From: an uncultured Sphingomonadales bacterium
GTDB taxonomy: Bacteria > Pseudomonadota > Alphaproteobacteria > Sphingomonadales > Sphingomonadaceae
Length of the DNA: 12,988 nucleotides
Direction: 5' to 3'
NCBI GenBank assembly: GCA_903958285.1
Contig: CAJBSR010000222.1
Coordinates: forward strand, 1 to 12,988
In this document: piece by piece, positions 7,481-12,988 of the stretch
How positions within the stretch are numbered: position 1 is the first letter of the stretch
Layout of the letters: every line of letters begins with the position of its first letter
Notes under the pieces: generated by a model
Told to the model about the DNA's origin: nothing
What the model saw: only the letters and a program-made list of their open reading frames with translations
Database searches by the model: none
Program-made: the position numbers and the translations under genes

Positions 7481-8143
7481 ATGGCCCATTCCGATCAAAA
7501 AGACCCGCATAAATTCAAGCGGCGCGGCATCCTCTTCATCGTGTCCTCGCCCTCGGGTGCCGGGAAATCCACAATCTCGCGCAAGCTTCTGGCGGCCGAT
7601 CCCGGGCTGGAGATGTCCGTTTCCGCCACAACGCGCCCGCCGCGTCCCGGTGAAGTGGATGGCAAGGACTATCACTTCGTCAATCTCGACCAGTTTCGGG
7701 AGATGGTTGCCCAGAACGAGTTTCTCGAATGGGCACATGTCTTTGGCAACCGTTATGGCACGCCGCGCGGGCCCGTTGAAAAGGCGCTGTCCGAAGGGCG
7801 GGACGTGCTGTTCGATATCGACTGGCAGGGCGCGCAACAGCTTTATCAGCAGGCTGGCGGAGACGTCATTCGCGTCTTCATCTTCCCGCCGTCGATGGAC
7901 GAACTGGAACGCCGCCTGCGCTCACGCGGGACGGATAGCAACGAAGTCATTGAAGGCCGCATGTCGCGCGCCAGTGCAGAAATCAGCCACTGGGACGGCT
8001 ATGACTATGTGCTGGTCAATGACGATGCAGACGCCTGCTTCCGCCACGTCAAAACGATTCTGGATGCTGAACGCCTGAAGCGCAGCCGCCAGACGGGCCT
8101 CATCGGCTTTGTCCGCGGCTTGACGAAGTCGGTGAAGGACTAA
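7481..8143 (+). CDS. gmk: Guanylate kinase
   Basis: Gmk phosphorylates GMP to GDP with ATP, an essential cytoplasmic step of guanine nucleotide synthesis. The 220-residue protein has the P-loop SPSGAGKS at 23-30 (the usual first Gly is Ser, as in many Gmk sequences), the GMP-binding segment TTRPPRPGEVDGKDYHF (50-66) and the FDIDWQGAQQ core (111-120). The R-rich lid is around 144-162. About ten residues precede the domain, and the C-terminus carries a basic 20-residue extension. It follows fumC by 30 bases on the same strand and may share its transcript. The ATG at 7481 has only a weak purine stretch upstream. Its 3' end faces the ATP12 gene. Confidence 0.97.
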   Translation: MAHSDQKDPHKFKRRGILFIVSSPSGAGKSTISRKLLAADPGLEMSVSATTRPPRPGEVDGKDYHFVNLDQFREMVAQNEFLEWAHVFGNRYGTPRGPVEKALSEGRDVLFDIDWQGAQQLYQQAGGDVIRVFIFPPSMDELERRLRSRGTDSNEVIEGRMSRASAEISHWDGYDYVLVNDDADACFRHVKTILDAERLKRSRQTGLIGFVRGLTKSVKD

Positions 8144-8153
8144 GCTTAAACCA

Positions 8154-8203
8154 TTTGTCCCGAGCGACGTCGAGGGACGTGTCTCGACGTCGCTCGACAC
8201 AAA
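8154..8203. repeat. Long interspersed hairpin repeat between convergent genes
   Basis: A perfect 14-bp inverted repeat (CGAGCGACGTCGAG at 8161-8174 and its complement at 8183-8196) encloses an 8-base loop. After a 2-base mismatch on each side, the arms extend by five more pairs (TTTGT at 8154-8158, ACAAA at 8199-8203). The sequence closely resembles a dispersed palindromic element that I recall as frequent in sphingomonad and other alphaproteobacterial intergenic regions. It fills the 79-base gap between the convergent gmk and ATP12 genes. It could act as a bidirectional transcript end or stabiliser, although no T-run is present. Confidence 0.72.
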
Positions 8204-8222
8204 CGGCGTTGAGGTGCCCGGC

Positions 8223-8912
8223 CTAAGGTGCCCGCAGCAATTCGAGGAACTGGCAGGCCGCGATAAAGTCGCGTCGGTGGGCCGCGCGGGTCGCCAGCGC
8301 GAAATCGTCTTCCCCCCAAAGTTCCGCCTGCCAAAGCTCATCGAGATGGGCGAGGTCAAAGGCGTCATGGGGCAGCACTGCTTCTTCATAAACGCCAAGC
8401 GCCAGAACGAGCGACCCGCCAATCGTGACAATCGGGGAAAGGGCTGCAAGCGCGAAGGGGTTTGCCGCAGCAATGGCATCGCCGAGACGGAGCAGCGTCG
8501 CCATGGGTTGGGGTTGGTGCATGATCCCCGCGACGCAGGTGAAGGAGACGTCATACTGCGCCTCGGCCCAATCGAGCAGAGGGTCCCACCGCTCGGTCTG
8601 ACGCGCGATCAGTTCCGGCGGACTTTCGGCGCGATAGCAGAGCAACTCGGTTTCGCCATATTGGGCAAGGTCGGCGGCGAACGCGTGGGGGTTGGCGGCC
8701 ACACGGTCTATCGCGGCATTGGCAAGGCCAGTGAAGGGCATGGACCGGGGGTCGATCTCTTCACCCTGCGCGCGCCATTCCTCGGCAACCGCATTGACCA
8801 GCGCGTCATTGGGCAGAAGGAGTGCAGCGCGGGCCGGTGTTTTGACCGGGCGCCCGTCGAGCAGGATGCCCCTGTCTTCAGAGACGACGACGTCCTTGTA
8901 AAAGCGCCTCAT
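8223..8912 (-). CDS. ATP12-family chaperone for F1-ATPase assembly
   Basis: This 229-residue protein matches the ATP12 family, which in mitochondria binds the F1 alpha subunit before assembly of the ATP synthase; bacterial homologues are largely confined to alphaproteobacteria. Recognisable parts are RRFYKDV at the N-terminus, the LDGRPVKTP strand (18-26), LCYRAESPPEL (91-101), the WDPLLDWAEAQYDV region (109-122) and the C-terminal DELWQAELWGEDDFA (191-205) with its conserved glutamates. The ATG at 8912 is chosen because its ATGA overlaps the stop of the upstream membrane protein; a TTG at 8930 would add six residues. It is the last gene of the crcB-to-ATP12 run, and no F1 genes lie in the window. 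Confidence 0.92.
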   Translation of the reverse strand: MRRFYKDVVVSEDRGILLDGRPVKTPARAALLLPNDALVNAVAEEWRAQGEEIDPRSMPFTGLANAAIDRVAANPHAFAADLAQYGETELLCYRAESPPELIARQTERWDPLLDWAEAQYDVSFTCVAGIMHQPQPMATLLRLGDAIAAANPFALAALSPIVTIGGSLVLALGVYEEAVLPHDAFDLAHLDELWQAELWGEDDFALATRAAHRRDFIAACQFLELLRAP

Positions 8913-9130
8913 TTTTTCGGCCCTGTCCAATGCCGCTTGAGCAGGACGGGCAGCGTGTAGAATTCAAAGATCCCAAGAAAGACAAGGATATAGCCAAACC
9001 ATGGGGCGAGATCGGGCAGCAGCTTCCCCGCGACATTGGCGATGCCTGCAAAAACGAAGGCGACGCCTGAGAATCGCACGAGATTGAGAATGCCAAAGCG
9101 CGTGCGGGCGAGTTCTTCTTCCGGGCTCAT
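8909..9130 (-). CDS. Small two-helix membrane protein of unknown function (73 aa)
   Basis: The function is not recognised. The protein has an acidic N-terminus (MSPEEELAR), two hydrophobic helices at about 14-36 and 41-64 joined by a short PDLAP turn, and a basic C-terminus (KRHWTGPKK). This predicts an inner-membrane hairpin. The gene is well supported: GGAGG lies seven bases before the ATG, and the gene is locked by 4-base overlaps to the HAD gene upstream and the ATP12 chaperone downstream. I have an impression of similar small proteins next to ATP12 genes in other sphingomonads, which I cannot verify. Being translationally coupled to an F1 assembly chaperone, it might help in ATP synthase assembly, but that is only inference from position. 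Confidence 0.85.
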   Translation of the reverse strand: MSPEEELARTRFGILNLVRFSGVAFVFAGIANVAGKLLPDLAPWFGYILVFLGIFEFYTLPVLLKRHWTGPKK

Positions 9131-9792
9131 CGCAAAACCTCCAAGATATGCGCCGGGTGTGACGCGATGTGGAATGCACCTGCATCCAGCAGATCATCAA
9201 CGCCGTGATAGCCCCAATCGACGCCCAGGGATCGTGCGCCCGCCGCGACACCCATCGCCATGTCGAAGCTGGTATCGCCGATCATGACGGTTGTGGCGGG
9301 CGTTGCCCCTGCATCGGCCATGGCCTCATGCACCATCGACGGGTGTGGCTTGGACGGGTGGCGGTCTGCGGTCTGCAGTGTAACGAACCGGTGGCGCAGG
9401 CCGTGATGTTTGAGGCACAGATCAAGCCCGCGATCCGATTTGCCGGTGGCGACGCCAAGCAGCCAGCCCTCCGCCTCCAGCGCGTCCAGTGCCTCGGCAA
9501 TGCCGTCGAACAAAGGTTCTTCGACCAACCCGTCATGGCGCAGGCGGTGAAAGGCGGTTTTATAGTCTTCAGCCAGCTGGACGTGCAGACTGTGGTCCGC
9601 ATCGGGCAAAAGCGCCTGCATGGCGGGCAGGAGGCTGAGGCCAACGATACGCTTTGTTGCCTCCCGGTCCGGCGCGGCGAGGCCTGCTCTGCCAAAGGCA
9701 TCATTCATGCACATGACGATGTTATGCTGGCTGTCGACGAGGGTGCCGTCGCAGTCAAACAAAGCGAGGCGGTTGATGGCGGAGCCGGTCAT
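9127..9792 (-). CDS. HAD-superfamily phosphatase, phosphoglycolate phosphatase-like
   Basis: This 221-residue haloacid dehalogenase-family hydrolase has all four motifs: I, DCDGTLVD (13-20, nucleophile D13, acid/base D15); II, VATGKS (114-119, T116); III, K148 in the SKPHP segment; and IV, GDTSFDM (172-178, D173 and D177). A helical C1 cap lies between motifs I and II (about 25-95), as in Gph and PpaX. Substrates are likely to be small phosphomonoesters such as 2-phosphoglycolate, but cap residues do not settle this from reading alone. The start overlaps the stop of the PaiB-like gene, and the end overlaps the start of the 73-residue membrane protein gene, each by four bases. Confidence 0.93.
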   Translation of the reverse strand: MTGSAINRLALFDCDGTLVDSQHNIVMCMNDAFGRAGLAAPDREATKRIVGLSLLPAMQALLPDADHSLHVQLAEDYKTAFHRLRHDGLVEEPLFDGIAEALDALEAEGWLLGVATGKSDRGLDLCLKHHGLRHRFVTLQTADRHPSKPHPSMVHEAMADAGATPATTVMIGDTSFDMAMGVAAGARSLGVDWGYHGVDDLLDAGAFHIASHPAHILEVLR

Positions 9793-10391
9793 TGCGGCAG
9801 GGTGCGCATCAGATGTGCGAGCGCCAGATTGCCCGCCGCTTCAACCGCATCTGCCGTGCGCAGGCGGACATCTTCGGGCTTGTTCTGGCCGAGCTTGGCT
9901 GTGCCGCGCCAGCCGGTCACGTCCATCTCAAAACCCCAAATACCGGAGAGCAGCTTGGCGGTGACGGCCGGGTCCACCTTGTCGCGCGTCCAAGGCGCCT
10001 TGGGGGCAAGCCGTGCTTCATGCTGGGCCGACAGCGCGTCGATTTGGGCGAGCAATCCGGCTTCGTCGAGTTTGGTGACCTTGCCCTCAAATTCGGCAGA
10101 AAGGTAATTCCAGGTCGGCACCTGATCGGGCAGGTCATACCAGTCGGGGCTGATATACCCATCCGGTCCGTTGACGACGAGTAGGGCTGTGGCACCTGCC
10201 AGATGCTTGGCGATGCCATTGCCGCGCGCGATGTGGAAGGCGATGCGGCTTTCGCCCGAATAGACAAAGGGCACTTGCGCGACGCGTGGGCCGTCCGGCG
10301 TGTGGGCGAACAGCATGCCAAAGCCGATGGCCTCGGCAAAGGCCGCCAGCGCTTCCCGGTCATCCCAGCGGAATGTCGGATTGGGGTGCAT
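9789..10391 (-). CDS. PaiB-family FMN-binding protein (putative negative regulator)
   Basis: This 200-residue protein belongs to the PaiB/FMN-binding split-barrel family, named after Bacillus PaiB, which is described as a negative regulator of sporulation and protease genes. Family landmarks are the MHPNPTFRWDD N-terminus, FHIARGNGIAKHL (52-64), YISPDWY (79-85), VPTWNY (91-96) and KLGQNKP (166-172). No helix-turn-helix is visible, so a direct DNA-binding role is doubtful here, and a flavin- or heme-linked enzyme or sensor role is equally likely. The start lies three bases after the pseudouridine synthase stop; the stop overlaps the HAD gene start. Confidence 0.9.
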   Translation of the reverse strand: MHPNPTFRWDDREALAAFAEAIGFGMLFAHTPDGPRVAQVPFVYSGESRIAFHIARGNGIAKHLAGATALLVVNGPDGYISPDWYDLPDQVPTWNYLSAEFEGKVTKLDEAGLLAQIDALSAQHEARLAPKAPWTRDKVDPAVTAKLLSGIWGFEMDVTGWRGTAKLGQNKPEDVRLRTADAVEAAGNLALAHLMRTLPQ

Positions 10392-10394
10392 CGG

Positions 10395-11696
10395 TTACGG
10401 CTTCTTCGGGCGGGCCGGACCGGAAGGCTTGCCGCGTGCCGGAGCGCGTGCGCGTGTCGGCTTACCGGGTGAACGGGTGTCGCTGCGTCCCTTGCCGGCA
10501 GGGCGTGCGGATTTTCCTTCGCCTCGGCCTTCGCTTCGGCTTTCACCCCGGCCTTTGCTTGGACCCTTGCTCGCACCTTTACTGGCCGGACGTTCCGCGT
10601 TTGCGACGGCACGGCCGCGCCGTTCGCCTTTGCGTTCCTTGCGGGCGGCCTTGGCCTTTTGGGCAACGACCCGCTTCTTGCCTTCAGCCGTATCGCCAAA
10701 CTTCGTTTCATCGAGCGTCAGTGCGTCGCCATCTTCCTGTGTGAAGCCCAGATTGGCGATGGTGTCGATGAAGTGCTGCGGCAGATCGGCAAAGACATCC
10801 ACTTGCCCGCCTTCGGGGCTGTCGACGCGGAGCCGACGCGCGTGGAGGTGCATTTTGCGGCTGATCGTGCCGGTGAGAAAGGCCTCGCGTCCGCCATATT
10901 TGCCATCGCCGACAATGGGGTGGCCAATGGCGGCCATATGGACGCGCAACTGATGGGTGCGGCCGGTATAGGGCTGCAGCTCGACCCAGGCGGCGCTGTT
11001 CCCGGCACGGTCAATGACGCGGTAACGGGTGCGCGCGGGTGCCCCTTCCTTTTCATCGACTTGCATCTTCTCGCCACCGGAGCCCGGCTGTTTGGCAAGC
11101 GGCAGATCGATCATGCCGTCTTCAATGGACGGCACGCCGACGATGATCGCCCAATAGACTTTGCGCGCAGTGCGGCTGGAAAAGCTTTTGGAGAAAGACG
11201 CGGCTGCCCGTGCGGTCCGCGCGACCAGCAAGACGCCCGACGTGTCCTTGTCCAGACGGTGCACCAGCTTGGGCCGCTGTTCCCCATCAAACCAGAGCCC
11301 GTCGAGGAGGCCGTCGACATGCTCGGTCGTCTTGGTGCCGCCCTGTGTGGCAAGGCCCGGCGGCTTGTTGAGCACCAGCGCGGATTTATCGCGGTAGATG
11401 ACAAGGCTATCGGCAAAGGCCTCCTGATCGTCGCTCAGCCGCGGCCGTTCCTTCTTGGGCTTTGCCGCTGTCTTGGCGACGGTGACGGGGTCCGCCGGGG
11501 GCACACGGATTTGCTGGCCGGCCTCGATCCGGTCGCCCGGTGTTGCACGCTTGCCATCGACGCGGATCTGGCCGGTGCGGGCCCAGCGCGATACCGCGTT
11601 GAAGCTGGCATCAGGCAGATGGCGCTTGAACCAGCGGTCCAGACGGATGCCGTCATCTTCGGCATCGACGGTGAATTGGCGGACGGCATCTGTCAT
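10395..11696 (-). CDS. RluC/RluD-type 23S rRNA pseudouridine synthase with long basic tail
   Basis: This enzyme isomerises uridines to pseudouridine in RNA, most likely 23S rRNA. An S4 RNA-binding domain spans about 14-70. The catalytic domain shows HRLDKDTSG (146-154, nucleophile D149), LQPYTGRTHQLRVHM (240-254) and HPIVGDGKYGG (259-269). The 433 residues exceed the usual 300-330 because of a C-terminal tail (about 338-433) rich in Lys, Arg, Gly, Ser and Pro, with SKG/RGE-like repeats, probably disordered and RNA-binding. The ATG at 11696 has AAGGAG six bases upstream and overlaps the crcB stop by four bases. The domain order fits RluC-type better than RsuA-type; which uridines are modified cannot be told. 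Confidence 0.93.
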   Translation of the reverse strand: MTDAVRQFTVDAEDDGIRLDRWFKRHLPDASFNAVSRWARTGQIRVDGKRATPGDRIEAGQQIRVPPADPVTVAKTAAKPKKERPRLSDDQEAFADSLVIYRDKSALVLNKPPGLATQGGTKTTEHVDGLLDGLWFDGEQRPKLVHRLDKDTSGVLLVARTARAAASFSKSFSSRTARKVYWAIIVGVPSIEDGMIDLPLAKQPGSGGEKMQVDEKEGAPARTRYRVIDRAGNSAAWVELQPYTGRTHQLRVHMAAIGHPIVGDGKYGGREAFLTGTISRKMHLHARRLRVDSPEGGQVDVFADLPQHFIDTIANLGFTQEDGDALTLDETKFGDTAEGKKRVVAQKAKAARKERKGERRGRAVANAERPASKGASKGPSKGRGESRSEGRGEGKSARPAGKGRSDTRSPGKPTRARAPARGKPSGPARPKKP

Positions 11697-12067
11697 GCGA
11701 TGCTCCTTGTGAGCAGCAAACCGGCGCCCAGCATCAACACTGATCCAATGACCGACATCAGGACATAAGCGAGCGCTGTCGTCATGGCCCCGCGCTCCAA
11801 CATCATCCACGTTTCAAGGCTGAAGGCAGAAAAGGTCGTGAAGCCTCCAAGCACGCCCACGCCCAGAAACAGACGAACTTCCTCGCTGCCGCCTGTGCGG
11901 GCGAGGAGGCCCATCAGCAGACCCATCAGAAATCCCCCGGAAAGATTGGCGGTCAGCGTCCACCAGGGAAAGCCCGGCCCAAGCCGCGCAAGGAGCACTG
12001 TGCCGAGCAAATGTCGCGCACCTGCGCCGATTGCGCCGCCCGCCATGACAGTAAGAAGGAATTTCAT
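11693..12067 (-). CDS. crcB: Fluoride ion channel CrcB/FluC
   Basis: FluC proteins are small four-helix, dual-topology dimeric channels that expel fluoride across the inner membrane. The 124 residues contain GAIGAGARH (11-19, with the conserved R18), the TANLSGGFLMG segment (39-49, N41 in the pore) and GVLGGFTTFSAFSLE (71-85), which holds the central sodium site and the fluoride-lining phenylalanine box (F76, F79, F82). Four hydrophobic helices are evident. It is a single gene, so a homodimer is expected. No fluoride riboswitch is apparent in the 32-base gap upstream. It heads the tightly packed leftward operon, overlapping the pseudouridine synthase start. Confidence 0.95.
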   Translation of the reverse strand: MKFLLTVMAGGAIGAGARHLLGTVLLARLGPGFPWWTLTANLSGGFLMGLLMGLLARTGGSEEVRLFLGVGVLGGFTTFSAFSLETWMMLERGAMTTALAYVLMSVIGSVLMLGAGLLLTRSIA

Positions 12068-12082
12068 AGCGCTGCCTTAGCC

Positions 12083-12100
12083 GCACTTGGCGCCAAGCGC
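12083..12100. repeat. Near-perfect palindrome in the phzF-crcB gap
   Basis: A 12-bp perfect palindrome, CTTGGCGCCAAG (12086-12097), extends to 18 bp with one mismatched pair. It ends on the first base of the phzF stop triplet and lies 16 bases upstream of crcB. It could be an operator, a weak attenuating hairpin or chance in GC-rich DNA; no T-run follows on either strand. Confidence 0.4.
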
Positions 12101-12936
12101 TACAGGGCGAGCGTTCCGGTGATGCAGGTCACGCATTGGCCGCCGACATGGATGTCGTTGCCGTCTACGCGGATGTGGACATAGCCGTCGCGTCCGATCT
12201 GCAGTCCCTGCGAGGCAATATAACGGTCCCCATCGTCAATCTGCCCGGCAAGCAGGCGGTAGGCGGCAACAGCGCCATTGCCGCTGCCGCAGACGGGGTC
12301 TTCGGCAATGCCATCCGCCGGGGCGAAGGAGCGGACGAGCGTGCCCTCTGCACCACAGGCAAAGACGGTCAGGCCTGTTGTGCCATGTCGCCGGTCGTAA
12401 GCGGCCAGCGCTGTCAGATCTGGATCCAGATGGGCGACCGCATCAAGCGAGGCCATTTCTGCAATCACCCAGCGGGGGCCGACATCCAGCACCTGCGGCG
12501 ATCCGTGGACGACCGAAGCGCCACCAATGGCCGCAAGGATCGTGTCGGCGTCTTCGGCAGGCGTTGCCGCATAGCGCGGCAGGCGGAAGGACAATCCTGT
12601 GTCGCCCACGGTGACCTCCACCAGACCGACCGCACATTCCTGAACCAGCTTACCGCCGCGCGCCTGCGCAACGCCTGCCTCCAGCACCGCGTGCGCCGTG
12701 CCCAATGTCGGATGCCCGGCAAAGGGCAGCTCGGCCCGCGGCGTGAAAATGCGGACGCGGTAGCTGGCGGCGGGGTTTTCCGGCGGCAGGACAAAGGTTG
12801 TTTCGGACAGGTTCGTCCAGTTGGCGAACTGCTGCATGTCGGCATCGCTCAGACCATCGGCGTCAAGGACGACCGCGACCGGATTGCCGAACAAAGGTCG
12901 GCTCGTGAACACATCGACTTGTTTGAAATTGCGCAT
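12100..12936 (-). CDS. PhzF-family isomerase/epimerase-like protein
   Basis: This 278-residue protein has the two-lobed diaminopimelate-epimerase fold of the PhzF family. Landmarks are VDVFTSRPLFGNPVAVV (7-23), NLSET (42-46) with the catalytic glutamate E45, the PFAGHPTLGTA substrate loop (71-81) and EDPVCGSGNGA (212-222). The phenazine enzyme PhzF isomerises DHHA, but no other phz genes are here, so this is probably a housekeeping homologue of unknown substrate (YddE-like). The ATG at 12936 is chosen because GGGG stands six bases upstream; the ATG at 12939 is equally in frame. A TATAAG at 12972-12967 (minus strand) may be its -10 box, with the -35 beyond the window edge. Confidence 0.92.
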   Translation of the reverse strand: MRNFKQVDVFTSRPLFGNPVAVVLDADGLSDADMQQFANWTNLSETTFVLPPENPAASYRVRIFTPRAELPFAGHPTLGTAHAVLEAGVAQARGGKLVQECAVGLVEVTVGDTGLSFRLPRYAATPAEDADTILAAIGGASVVHGSPQVLDVGPRWVIAEMASLDAVAHLDPDLTALAAYDRRHGTTGLTVFACGAEGTLVRSFAPADGIAEDPVCGSGNGAVAAYRLLAGQIDDGDRYIASQGLQIGRDGYVHIRVDGNDIHVGGQCVTCITGTLAL

Positions 12937-12988
12937 CATCAGCCCCACCGCTGCAACGGAACAGGCCTTATACACCAATTGGCATCAG

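Noticed and set aside
7169..7837. A 222-codon minus-strand frame across the fumC-gmk junction
   Set aside because: It lies opposite two well-supported genes and has no recognisable motif.
9169..10107. A 312-codon plus-strand frame opposite the HAD and PaiB-like genes
   Set aside because: It spans two real genes on the other strand, has no family motif and is Cys/His/Arg-rich in the way expected of antisense translation.
10659..11768. A 369-codon open frame on the plus strand opposite the pseudouridine synthase gene
   Set aside because: The minus-strand gene has intact family motifs. The opposite frame shows no recognisable domain and is the usual by-product of GC-rich codon bias.
12068..12099. 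Possible fluoride riboswitch before crcB
   Set aside because: The 32-base gap is too short for the usual aptamer and terminator, and I see only a simple palindrome. An aptamer inside phzF cannot be judged by eye.
12100..12936. Phenazine biosynthesis cluster suggested by the phzF-like gene
   Set aside because: No other phz gene is present, and PhzF-family proteins are widespread in bacteria that make no phenazine.

Overview
The window looks like ordinary chromosome from a GC-rich alphaproteobacterium, most likely a sphingomonad (Sphingomonadales). The grounds are the gene families and their order (hisB-hisH-hisA-hisF...hisE-HIT, an alpha-type sspB joined to fumC, an ATP12-family F1 assembly chaperone), the high-GC codon use, and two short intergenic hairpin repeats of a kind I associate with sphingomonad genomes. 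I see no integrase, transposase, phage gene, CRISPR array, tRNA or rRNA. The genus cannot be fixed from the sequence alone.

Left end (1-1743): a hairpin repeat with a GAAA loop at the very start, a strong rho-independent terminator reading leftward, then a leftward gene for a 12-helix APC-family (cationic amino acid transporter-like) permease. The leader of its mRNA could fold a hairpin over the Shine-Dalgarno sequence.

Histidine block (1744-5480, leftward): hisB, hisH, hisA and hisF are joined by 4-base stop/start overlaps. A 105-base spacer with repeated GTTAAC motifs follows, then an unrecognised 69-residue exported or membrane-anchored mini-protein, then hisE and a HIT-family nucleotide hydrolase. 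HisB makes imidazole-acetol phosphate, HisH/HisF form the glutamine-dependent cyclase, HisA is the ProFAR isomerase and HisE hydrolyses phosphoribosyl-ATP. The other his genes (G, D, I, C) are not in the window.

Rightward block (5559-8143): sspB (ClpXP adaptor) overlaps fumC (class II fumarase); gmk (guanylate kinase) follows after 30 bases. It diverges from the his operon across a 78-base gap and ends at a long hairpin repeat between convergent genes.

Right block (8223-12936, leftward): phzF-like isomerase, crcB/fluC fluoride channel, RluC/RluD-type pseudouridine synthase with a long basic tail, PaiB-like FMN-binding protein, HAD phosphatase, a conserved-looking 73-residue two-helix membrane protein, and the ATP12 chaperone. 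From crcB to ATP12, four of the five junctions are 4-base overlaps and the fifth is a 3-base gap, so this is almost certainly one transcription unit; phzF is 32 bases upstream and may belong to it.

No clearly new multi-gene system stands out. The best leads are the two small unrecognised proteins (2475-2684 and 8909-9130) and the repeated GTTAAC boxes upstream of the first.
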